Shown: one piece after another, positions 7,363 through 15,388 of the stretch
How positions within the stretch are numbered: position 1 is the stretch's first letter
Layout: every line of letters begins with the position of its first letter
DNA from: JBGPIT01 sp041485125
GTDB lineage: Bacteria > Desulfobacterota > Binatia > UTPRO1
DNA length: 15,388 bases
Direction of reading: 5' to 3'
NCBI GenBank assembly: GCA_041485125.1
Contig: JBGPIT010000080.1
Location: 1-15,388 of the forward strand
Translations under genes and position numbers: made by a program
Notes under the pieces: model-generated
The model's database searches: none
Told to the model about the DNA's origin: nothing
Seen by the model: only the letters and a program-made list of their open reading frames with translations

Positions 7363-8529
7363 TCAGCGCAAGGCCGCCAGCATCGGGGCGAGGACGCGCT
7401 CCGGCGCGAACTGCTCGAGGGCGAGGGTGCGGGCGGCGGCGCGGTGTCGGTCGTAGTGAGTGGCGAGCTCGTCAAACGCGGCGAGCGCGCTCTCGAGATC
7501 GCGGAACGCGAGCAGGCCCGAGCCGGCCGGCAGTCGCGGCGCGAAGCCGGTGTCCTGGTTCACGACCGGGCGGCCGGCGGCGAGGTAGCAGGCACCGCGA
7601 TCGCTGAACCAGCCGCTCGCGAGCCGGACGTTGACGTCCTTCGCGACCGTGAACTCGCCCTTCGAGGTGCGGATGAAGTCGCGATAGGCGTCGGGATCGC
7701 TCGACACCACGAGCGGGTCGACGATCTCCCAGCCGGCGTCGCTGAGGCGGCGGTAGTCGTCGGGATGACTCGCGACGTCCATCGCGATCCGGAAGCGCTC
7801 GCCGGTGAGGCGCGGCAAGTCGACGAAGCGCAGCCATTCCGTTCGCTTCCGCCACGAGAAGACCTCGGTCCCGAGCATGACGTCGCGCCCGGCGCTGTCC
7901 CACTTGCCGATCGTGCTGTATGCGGCGTCGCCCGCGGGCGGCAACGGCTGCCACAGCGACGCGACGATCGGCTGGCGGAGCGGCTGCCAGGCGATGTCGC
8001 CGGTCGGGATGCGGCACCCGGGCCTGCCGATGTTCTCGCCGAAGGTGAAGTGCAGATCGTGATCGCCGACGAGCGCGCGAAGCCGCCGGTCGCCGGCGTG
8101 CAAGCGGAGCTGCGTGTAGGCGGGATCGAGATCGACGTAGACGCTGCGTGCACGTGGCGACGCCGCGCGCTGCAGGCGGTTCACGCCGCCGAGATTCACG
8201 ACCAGATCCGCGCGCGCGAGCGCGTCGTGGGTGGCGTCCCTGCCCGCTCCGTGCCAGCGGTCGGCGCCGGCGTCCCAGAACGCCCACGCGTCCCCACAGC
8301 CGTGCGCGCCGAAGAACGCCTCCGTGTAGTCGATGCCGTGCGCGTAGCCGGCGGTCACCATCGCGGGCTCGCCGGGCACGTACGCCTCGGCGTAGTAGCC
8401 GGTGTCCTCGTAGAAGAAGACCTCGCAGCCGAGGCTGCGAAAGCCGAGCAGGAAGTGCAGCGCCTGCCAGGCGTAGCCGCCGAGCGGGAAGCGTACGAGA
8501 TACCCCGCGATCACGATGCGTGGCGCCAT
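7363..8529 (-). CDS. GT-B-like glycosyltransferase, paralogue A
   Basis: 388 residues from the ATG at 8527-8529, 9 nt after the stop of paralogue B. The N-terminus (RIVIAGYLVRFPLGG, then LGCEVFFYEDTG at 33-44) looks like the first Rossmann half of a GT-B enzyme. Blocks shared with B and C are FTFGENIGRPGC (161-172), GEFTVAK (291-297), SGWFSDR (305-311) and GRPVVNQDTGF (319-329). The last of these sits where CgeB-type and family-1-like glycosyltransferases bind the nucleotide sugar. No signal peptide or membrane helix, so cytosolic. I infer sugar transfer to an envelope precursor; donor and acceptor unknown. It stands just before the 7TM/ATP-grasp pair (36 nt gap), probably in one transcript. 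Confidence 0.75.
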   Translation of the reverse strand: MAPRIVIAGYLVRFPLGGYAWQALHFLLGFRSLGCEVFFYEDTGYYAEAYVPGEPAMVTAGYAHGIDYTEAFFGAHGCGDAWAFWDAGADRWHGAGRDATHDALARADLVVNLGGVNRLQRAASPRARSVYVDLDPAYTQLRLHAGDRRLRALVGDHDLHFTFGENIGRPGCRIPTGDIAWQPLRQPIVASLWQPLPPAGDAAYSTIGKWDSAGRDVMLGTEVFSWRKRTEWLRFVDLPRLTGERFRIAMDVASHPDDYRRLSDAGWEIVDPLVVSSDPDAYRDFIRTSKGEFTVAKDVNVRLASGWFSDRGACYLAAGRPVVNQDTGFAPRLPAGSGLLAFRDLESALAAFDELATHYDRHRAAARTLALEQFAPERVLAPMLAALR

Positions 8530-8538
8530 CTCACACCA

Positions 8539-9702
8539 TCACAGTCCCGCGTCGGCGAGGAGGCGGCGCAGGATCCGGCCGGCGTCGAACGCGTCGGCGG
8601 CGATGTCGCGGGCGGCGGCGCAGCGACGCTCGTAGTCGTCCTCGACGTCGGCCAGGCATGCCGCCGCCTCGTCCGCGTCGGAGAAGAGGAGGATCGCGCT
8701 TCCCGTCGGGTAGTGGCCGGCGAGGCCGGTGTCCTGCACGATCACCGGCCGACCGATCGCGAGGTACGACGCTGAGCGGGTGCTGAACCAGCCGCTCCGC
8801 GGCGCGACGTACGCCTCCTTGGCGACGCTCAGCTCGCCGCGCGACGCCGCGATGTAGCGCTGGTAGTCGGCGAGCGTCGCCGAGACGGCGCGCGCGTCGA
8901 CGATGCTCCAGCCGGCGTCCTCGAGCTGCGCTCGCGGCGCCGCTCCGGCGAGCGCGATCTCCAGCCGGGCGCAGGTGCGCGCAGGGAGCGTCATCACCTT
9001 CGCGAACTCGACGTCTTTGGCGCCGTAGGCGCGCGTGCCGAAGATGGGCGGCGTGAGATCGGTCTTCCAGGACATGATCGTGGTGAACGCACCAGCGCGC
9101 GGCGGCGGCTGCAGCGGCCAATCGGCGAGTACGATCGGATGGCGTGTCGGATGCCAGGTGAGGCCGGCGGTCGGAATCTCGCAGCCCGGCGTGCCGATGT
9201 TCTCGGCGAACGAGAAGAACACGTCGTGGCGACGGATCATCGCCGCCGAGTACTCGACGTGCTCGTCGGCCGTACCACCGTCGGCGGCGGCGAGCTTGGC
9301 CTGGCTGTAGCACGGGTCGGTGTCGAGGTAGGCGGCAACACCGTGCCCGCGGTATCCGTCACGCAGCCAGCACGCCCCGGAGACGTTGAGGAAGAGATCG
9401 GCCTCGCGGCAACGTCGCGCCAGCGTCGTCTCGTCCATGCCGTGGAAAGCGCCGCGGGGGTCGCGGAACGCCCAGCTGACGGCGCGGCCTCCCTGGCCGA
9501 GGACGCCCGCGAGGTGCGCGACGTTCGCGGCGGCGTCCTCCACGAAGGTCTGCGCGGCCGGCGCGTACACCCACTGTCCGGTATCCTCGAGGTAGGTGAC
9601 GTCGTGACCGAGGTCGGCGAGGCCGTGCACGTACTGGAGGTAGTCGAACGCAACGCCGGCCACCGGGTAGGTCGCGATCAAGCCGGTCACGATGATGCGC
9701 AT
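8539..9702 (-). CDS. GT-B-like glycosyltransferase, paralogue B
   Basis: 387 residues if started at the ATG 9700-9702 (MRIIVTGLIATYPVAG). I chose this start because it aligns with the first strand of paralogues A and C. The frame is open further upstream, with an ATG at 9754-9756, but the extra residues look non-homologous. Shared blocks: YLEDTG (37-42), FAENIGTPGC (165-174), GELSVAK (289-295), SGWFSTR (303-309) and GRPVIVQDTGL (317-327). Cytosolic, no signal peptide. It is the first gene of the downstream minus-strand block and diverges from the exosortase gene, so it must use its own promoter in 9703-9839 or depend on read-through under the exosortase unit. Function by inference: transfer of one sugar in the same pathway as A and C. 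Confidence 0.74.
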   Translation of the reverse strand: MRIIVTGLIATYPVAGVAFDYLQYVHGLADLGHDVTYLEDTGQWVYAPAAQTFVEDAAANVAHLAGVLGQGGRAVSWAFRDPRGAFHGMDETTLARRCREADLFLNVSGACWLRDGYRGHGVAAYLDTDPCYSQAKLAAADGGTADEHVEYSAAMIRRHDVFFSFAENIGTPGCEIPTAGLTWHPTRHPIVLADWPLQPPPRAGAFTTIMSWKTDLTPPIFGTRAYGAKDVEFAKVMTLPARTCARLEIALAGAAPRAQLEDAGWSIVDARAVSATLADYQRYIAASRGELSVAKEAYVAPRSGWFSTRSASYLAIGRPVIVQDTGLAGHYPTGSAILLFSDADEAAACLADVEDDYERRCAAARDIAADAFDAGRILRRLLADAGL

Positions 9703-9839
9703 GCGCAGGCGTTCTCTATCGGCTCGCCAGGCGCCGGTCACCAGGAGGGGGCTCATCGGGTCGGAAGCACCCTTGACGGCGCGGCGGGACGTTACGTACA
9801 CCGATCGCAACACCGAGACGCGCTGAACGTCTCGCTCCC
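9703..9839. promoter_or_regulatory. Divergent promoter region between glycosyltransferase B and the exosortase
   Basis: 137 bases with promoters for both directions expected. On the plus strand TTGACG (9773-9778) followed after 18 nt by TACACC (9797-9802) is a possible but weak sigma-70-type promoter for the exosortase. On the minus strand no convincing -35/-10 pair was found. Confidence 0.3.
9814..9834 (+). promoter_or_regulatory. 7-bp palindrome just before the exosortase start codon
   Basis: CGAGACG (9814-9820) and CGTCTCG (9828-9834) are exact reverse complements with a 7-nt loop. The right arm ends 5 nt before the ATG at 9840, in the place where a ribosome-binding site should be, and no Shine-Dalgarno sequence is seen. 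In RNA it could form a hairpin that limits initiation; in DNA it could be an operator. A chance occurrence in GC-rich DNA is possible. Confidence 0.3.
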
Positions 9840-10427
9840 ATGAGCGTCGACACGCATTCTCCCGCACGATCCGCTGGGCGCCAGCCACCGGTGCAATCCG
9901 GTACGGGCGGCCCGCGGTGGACGCTCACCCCTGGCGTCGTCTGGCGCTTCCTCGTGCTGTATCCGATTGCGGTGTTGATCATCGCGGGCCTGCTCACGAC
10001 CGACGTCGTGCGCCAGGACGTGGACCTTCCCGTCAACGTCATGACCGCGCAGCTCGCGGCGTGGCTGCTGAACGCGGTCGGCTTCGCCAGCGTCGCCTCG
10101 GGGGTGAACATCGCGCACGGCGGCGCGATCGTCGCGGTGAAGACGGGCTGCAGCGGTCTCGAGCTGCTCGGAGTGTTGCTGCCGGCCATGCTGCTCTTCC
10201 CCGCGTCGGCGCGGGCGAAGCTCGTCGGTATCGTGGCGGCGGTCGCCGTCGTGCTGCCGCTCAACGCCCTCCGGGTCGCGTCGCTGAGCCTCCTCCTCGC
10301 CACCAGCACCCGCGCCTTCGACCTCGCGCACCTGTACTTCTGGCAAGCGGCGCTGATCGGCTCCTTGTTCGCGTTCTTTCTCGCCTGGGTCCGGACGGTC
10401 GCATGGCCGACTCCCGCACGATCCTGA
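9840..10427 (+). CDS. Exosortase, XrtH-like
   Basis: 195 residues, short for an exosortase and typical of the compact XrtH type. All three catalytic residues are visible in their usual settings: Cys104 in VKTGCSGLELL, Arg145 in PLNALRVASL and His164 in LAHLYFWQA. Hydrophobic segments at about 35-54, 66-86, 105-122, 126-153 and 166-185 make it a multi-pass inner-membrane protein. Exosortases are membrane transpeptidase-like enzymes that cut a C-terminal sorting signal (PEP-CTERM or, for XrtH, IPTLxxWG-type) and release or attach the protein to the envelope. The next gene overlaps its end by 25 nt in another frame, so the two form one operon. It lies opposite to all neighbouring genes. Assignment to XrtH rather than another small exosortase is less certain than the family call. 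Confidence 0.83.
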   Translation: MSVDTHSPARSAGRQPPVQSGTGGPRWTLTPGVVWRFLVLYPIAVLIIAGLLTTDVVRQDVDLPVNVMTAQLAAWLLNAVGFASVASGVNIAHGGAIVAVKTGCSGLELLGVLLPAMLLFPASARAKLVGIVAAVAVVLPLNALRVASLSLLLATSTRAFDLAHLYFWQAALIGSLFAFFLAWVRTVAWPTPARS

Positions 10428-11056
10428 GCCGCGCGCTCGTCTTCGTCGCCGTCTACGTCGCGGGCTTTCTCGTGTGGACGGCGGCCAACGTCGAGCAGTA
10501 CCTCTGGCTCGAGCCGCTGGCGCTCGGCGCGAAGCTCCTCACCGCCCTGGTCGAGCGGCCGCTGCTGACGAGCGACGTCACGACCACACCCGGGTGGCTG
10601 TGGGTGACGTCGGTCGTGCTCGACAGCGGCAACCTGCGTCACTTCGGTCTCGTCGGCGCGACCTTCACCGCCGCCGTGCCGATCCTGCTCGCGCTCGTGT
10701 GCGTCGCGCCGGGCGTGTCCCGCACCCGGCGCGTCCGCCTGCTCGCGCTGGCGCTCGGTGCGCTCTTCGTGCTGAACGTCGCGGCCGCGACGTGCTTGAT
10801 CGAGGCGACGTACCTCCGCATCGGGCGCGACGGCGCCAGCGCCATGCTCGCGAAGCAGCCGCTGCTCGCGCCGCTCTACCGTTCCGCCGAGAAAGCGCTC
10901 GGAACGTACATGGCCGAGCTCGCGATGGTGTGCGTCGTCTTCGGGCTCGGCTTCCTCGCCAGCGTCGACGCCGGCGGCACGGCGGGCGTGACGAGCCGCA
11001 ACGAGCCTTGCCCTTGCGGCAGCGGCAAGAAGTTCAAGCGCTGCTGCGCGGCGTGA
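10403..11056 (+). CDS. Exosortase-associated membrane protein with C-terminal SEC-C zinc motif
   Basis: 217 residues from the ATG at 10403-10405, which lies inside the end of the exosortase gene (25-nt overlap). The frame is open further upstream, but that part is only the out-of-frame shadow of the exosortase. Hydrophobic helices at about 9-27, 86-104, 112-134 and 171-188 indicate a four-pass membrane protein, and the layout matches the small membrane protein often encoded right after XrtH. The C-terminus (199-215, RNEPCPCGSGKKFKRCC) is a complete SEC-C motif with ligands C203, C205, C214 and C215, known from the SecA tail, where it binds zinc and SecB. I infer that this protein helps the exosortase and may contact the Sec machinery or ribosome on the cytosolic side. 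The membrane part is of unknown function. Confidence 0.75.
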   Translation: MADSRTILSRALVFVAVYVAGFLVWTAANVEQYLWLEPLALGAKLLTALVERPLLTSDVTTTPGWLWVTSVVLDSGNLRHFGLVGATFTAAVPILLALVCVAPGVSRTRRVRLLALALGALFVLNVAAATCLIEATYLRIGRDGASAMLAKQPLLAPLYRSAEKALGTYMAELAMVCVVFGLGFLASVDAGGTAGVTSRNEPCPCGSGKKFKRCCAA

Positions 11057-11069
11057 GGGGCCCGCGACG

Positions 11070-12263
11070 TCACCTCGCCGCGGCGTCGAGCATCTTGGCG
11101 ATCACGCGCTCGGCGGCGAAGTGCTCGGCGGCGATCGCGCGCGCCGCGGCCGCGTGCACGGCGTAGTCGGCGCCGACCCGCCGCACCGCCTCGACCGCGC
11201 CTGCGACGTCGCTGAACGCCAGCAGGCCGCGGCCGCTCGGGACCACGGTGCTGAAGCCGGTCTCCTGCGTCACCACCGGCTTGCCGGCGGCGAGGAAGCA
11301 GACGCTGCGATCGCTGAACCAGCCGCTGCGCGGCCGGACGTAGATGTCCTTCGCAACCGTGAACTCGCCGCGCGCGCCGCGGACGAAGGCGCGATACGCG
11401 TCGAGATCGGCCGAGATCGGCCGCGGGTCGACGAGCCGCCAGCCGTGCGCGGCCAGCTCGGCGCGCACCGCGGGGTCGAGGGGGTCCATCGCGAGCTCGA
11501 AGGTCTCGCCCGCGAGCCGCGGCACGTCGATCATACGGACGAAGTTGAGGTGCTTCGACCACTGATAGGTCTCGCCGCGGAACTCGACGTCCTTCCCCTT
11601 GTTCTCCCAGGTGGCGATGCTGCGGAACATCGCGCCCGGTGCCGTCGTCTGGACTCCGAGCGCAGCGCCATCCGCCCAGCAGTCGAGGACGACGGGTGGC
11701 CGGGTCGGAATCCAACGAAAGGGTCCGACCGGGACCGCGCAGAGCGGCGTCCCGAGGAGCTCGCCGTAGGTGAAGAGGACGTCGTGGGCGGCGAGGAACG
11801 CGCTACTCTCGGCGTTGCCGTTCGCGACCCGTATCTGCTCGTAGACTGGGTCGGTCTCGACGTAGCAGAGCCGCGCGCGGCGGTGGTGCTCTTCGCGCGG
11901 CTTGGTGGCGCCGCAGAGATTGAAGATCAGCTCGGCCGAGTCGTAGAGCTCGTCGACGCGCGCCCGCGCGAGGCCGTGCCAGTCGCCGGTGAGCGCGTCC
12001 CAGTAGGCCCAGCGCTCCCCGAGGTCGAGCGCGCGCATCGCCGCGGCGAGCGCGGCGACGTTCGCGGTCGCGGCGGTCGCGATCGAGTCGTGACGTGGAT
12101 CGTAGGGCGGCGCGCCGGAATCCTCGACGTACCAGACGTCGCAGCCGAGCCGCTGCAGCCCGACCAGATATTGCAGCGCCTGCCAGATCACGCCGGCGAG
12201 TGGATACTGGCCGGCGATGCCGAGGACGAGGACGCGCGGGCCGTGACCGGTCGAACCTGGCAT
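11070..12263 (-). CDS. GT-B-like glycosyltransferase, paralogue C
   Basis: 397 residues from the ATG at 12261-12263, without a clear Shine-Dalgarno sequence, 62 nt after the ABC transporter stop. Blocks shared with A and B: RVLVLGIAGQYPLAG (10-24), LGCDVWYVEDSG (39-50), FTYGELLGTPLC (164-175), GEFTVAK (299-305), SGWFSDR (313-319) and GKPVVTQETGF (327-337). It keeps the same spacing as its paralogues. No signal peptide or membrane helix, so cytosolic. It is the last gene of the upstream minus-strand block (GT2, ABC exporter, C). Its stop is 13 nt from the stop of the converging SEC-C gene, with no terminator between. Inferred role: sugar transfer to the exported envelope molecule. Confidence 0.75.
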   Translation of the reverse strand: MPGSTGHGPRVLVLGIAGQYPLAGVIWQALQYLVGLQRLGCDVWYVEDSGAPPYDPRHDSIATAATANVAALAAAMRALDLGERWAYWDALTGDWHGLARARVDELYDSAELIFNLCGATKPREEHHRRARLCYVETDPVYEQIRVANGNAESSAFLAAHDVLFTYGELLGTPLCAVPVGPFRWIPTRPPVVLDCWADGAALGVQTTAPGAMFRSIATWENKGKDVEFRGETYQWSKHLNFVRMIDVPRLAGETFELAMDPLDPAVRAELAAHGWRLVDPRPISADLDAYRAFVRGARGEFTVAKDIYVRPRSGWFSDRSVCFLAAGKPVVTQETGFSTVVPSGRGLLAFSDVAGAVEAVRRVGADYAVHAAAARAIAAEHFAAERVIAKMLDAAAR

Positions 12264-12325
12264 GCCCAGCTACTCGCTCGCGGCGCGCGGCGTGCGCGTC
12301 CAGAGCGGCGCGTTCGTCGGCGGCA

Positions 12326-14116
<1,791 letters not shown>

Positions 14117-14134
14117 CAGTCGCCGGGCGTCGCC

Positions 14135-15388
14135 TCAGCGTCGCGACTCGACGGAGACGAGGCCGATCTGCTGCGCGACGATCTCGAGCACTTGGTACAT
14201 CACCCGTCCGAGCCGGAAGTTCTGGTAGCCGATCGAGAGCGCGGTGAGCGTCCCGAGGACGGGCGCGACCAGCGCGAGCTCGCCGACGCCGACGTAGGCG
14301 CCGAGCACGACGAGGAAGACCCAGACCGCCAGTGCCAGCTTGGCCGCGCGCGAGGTCTTGACGGCGCAGCGAACGTTGAAGAGCCGCTTGGCGCCGCCGT
14401 GGTTCTCGACCGCGACTCGCAGCTGCCCCTTCGAGACGATGCCGCGGTGAATCTCGAGATCCCAGCTGCTCCAGCCGTGGTCGTGCGCGATGAGGTACTT
14501 CCGCGGCAGGAGGAAGCGCATGATGCCCTCGAGGAGCTCCTCCTTTTCCTGGCCGCGCTCGCTCCAGTAGCCGAGAAGGAAGTCGCGCTGCAGCCAACGG
14601 ATGCGGGGCTGCTGCGTCGGCTCGGCGAAACGGATGCGCTCGACGCCGGTGAGGCCTTTGATGCGCCAGCGGTAGCGCTCGTAGCTGCGCAGCAGCGGAC
14701 CGAGGTAGATCAGCATCGCGACCAGGACGCGGCCGCGCCAATTGTCGTAGCGCGGCTCGACGCGGGCGTGCAGGGCACTGGTGATCGACGATGCGATCGT
14801 GATCGCGAGCGGCACCAGCGCCAGCATCAGATGCTTCCCGGCGGCGAACGCGGCGACGATCATCATCGCGCCGACCAGGTTCCACTCGAGCGTGAACGGC
14901 AGGTGTTCGAAGAGCGACGACGGCGGCTCGTACATGGTTTGGAAGAGACCGCGCCCGAAAGTGCCGGAGTAGATCACCGGCCGGCGCGAGAAGAGCGAGG
15001 TGGTGAAGTCGCCGTAGATGCGCCCGAGCCAACGCGACTGGCCGAGCATGTTGAAGCGGTATGGATGCTTGAAGTAGAGCAGCGCCTCCGCCTTGCCGTA
15101 GCCGCGCTGCTGGCGGAGGTAGTCGCGCACCGTGTTGCGCCGGAAATGCCACACCATCGCCGCCGGGCTGAAGCCGATCGTGTAGCCCTGGTTTTGCAAG
15201 CGCCAGCACAGATCGACGTCGTCACCGGCGGCCGCGAAGATTGCCTCGAAGCCGTGCACCTCCTGGAGCGCACGCTTGGTGAAGGCCATGTTGCAGCCGG
15301 GGATGTGCTCCGCGACCTCGTCGTCGAGGAGCACGTGCGTCGGCCCGCCGGGCGAGGCGGCGACGTAGGCGGCGACGGCGCTGTCCTC
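14135..15388 (-). CDS. Family 2 glycosyltransferase with C-terminal membrane helices (N-terminus outside window)
   Basis: 417 codons are visible before the TGA at 14135-14137. The frame is open up to base 15388 (first residues EDSAVAAYVAASPGGPTHVL), so the N-terminal nucleotide-binding half is cut off. The visible part has EHIPGCNMAF (26-35), the acceptor-side ED-type motif AGDDVDLCWRL (about 52-62) and QQRGYGKAEALL (about 91-102), all typical of GT-A family 2 enzymes. Hydrophobic stretches follow around 170-210, 225-245 and 350-385, which indicates a membrane-anchored enzyme acting at the inner face of the inner membrane. A poorly characterised segment of about 100 residues lies between the second and third. 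It is the first visible gene of the block, 18 nt before the ABC exporter. Inferred role: extension or initiation of the glycan that the exporter moves. Confidence 0.85.
   Translation of the reverse strand, partial: EDSAVAAYVAASPGGPTHVLLDDEVAEHIPGCNMAFTKRALQEVHGFEAIFAAAGDDVDLCWRLQNQGYTIGFSPAAMVWHFRRNTVRDYLRQQRGYGKAEALLYFKHPYRFNMLGQSRWLGRIYGDFTTSLFSRRPVIYSGTFGRGLFQTMYEPPSSLFEHLPFTLEWNLVGAMMIVAAFAAGKHLMLALVPLAITIASSITSALHARVEPRYDNWRGRVLVAMLIYLGPLLRSYERYRWRIKGLTGVERIRFAEPTQQPRIRWLQRDFLLGYWSERGQEKEELLEGIMRFLLPRKYLIAHDHGWSSWDLEIHRGIVSKGQLRVAVENHGGAKRLFNVRCAVKTSRAAKLALAVWVFLVVLGAYVGVGELALVAPVLGTLTALSIGYQNFRLGRVMYQVLEIVAQQIGLVSVESRR

Noticed and set aside
4924..8775. A 3.85-kb open frame on the plus strand
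   Set aside because: It lies opposite the 7TM protein and paralogues A and B, which have clear family motifs. Its product is a monotone mix of Arg, Asp, Glu, Ala, Gly, Val and His with no domain, as expected for the antisense of GC-rich genes.
9917..10402. N-terminal extension of the SEC-C membrane protein
   Set aside because: This part is the out-of-frame shadow of the exosortase gene and is Arg-rich; the first membrane helix follows directly after the internal ATG at 10403.
9716..10642. 308-codon minus-strand open frame opposite the exosortase
   Set aside because: The plus strand encodes an exosortase with all three catalytic residues; the antisense product has no motif.

Overview
The window is uniformly GC-rich (roughly two thirds G+C or more), densely coding and free of tRNA, rRNA, CRISPR or insertion-sequence signatures. 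The protein set points to an uncultured or environmental deltaproteobacterium-like lineage, such as Myxococcota, Desulfobacterota or Binatia-type bacteria. The clues are a secreted CehA/McbA-type metallohydrolase with a Cys-rich N-terminal region, an exosortase, an ATP-grasp/7TM-transglutaminase pair and a large envelope-glycan cluster. The taxonomy is inference only; no marker gene is present.

Left part (1-3883). A large secreted PHP-type protein runs leftward out of the window (minus strand, 1-2664, C-terminus missing). It is divergent from a NUDT19-like Nudix hydrolase (plus strand, 2883-3794). The 218-base gap between them carries two inverted TTGACAG boxes. The Nudix gene ends inside a perfect 31-bp hairpin (3786-3854), which separates it from the converging cluster on its right.

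Main part (3884-15388). Seven genes lie on the minus strand. In transcription order they are: a family 2 glycosyltransferase (truncated by the window edge), a full-length ABC exporter, a glycosyltransferase-like protein (C), two more paralogues of it (B, A), an inactive transglutaminase fused to seven membrane helices, and an ATP-grasp glutamate-ligase-like enzyme. The last two overlap by one base. Spacing is tight within the blocks: 18 nt between GT2 and ABC, 62 nt between ABC and C, 9 nt between B and A, 36 nt between A and 7TM.

Between paralogues C and B, on the opposite strand, sits a two-gene exosortase unit (9840-11056): an XrtH-like exosortase and a small membrane protein ending in a SEC-C zinc motif. 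It splits the glycosyltransferase row into two blocks, and its stop codon is only 13 nt from that of paralogue C.

Working model (inference): the cluster builds, exports and possibly amino-acid-modifies a cell-envelope glycan or glycolipid. Glycosyltransferases assemble it, the ABC exporter moves it across the inner membrane, and the ATP-grasp/7TM pair adds an amide-linked amino acid or peptide. The exosortase pair may process surface proteins that associate with the product. No exosortase substrate is visible in this window.
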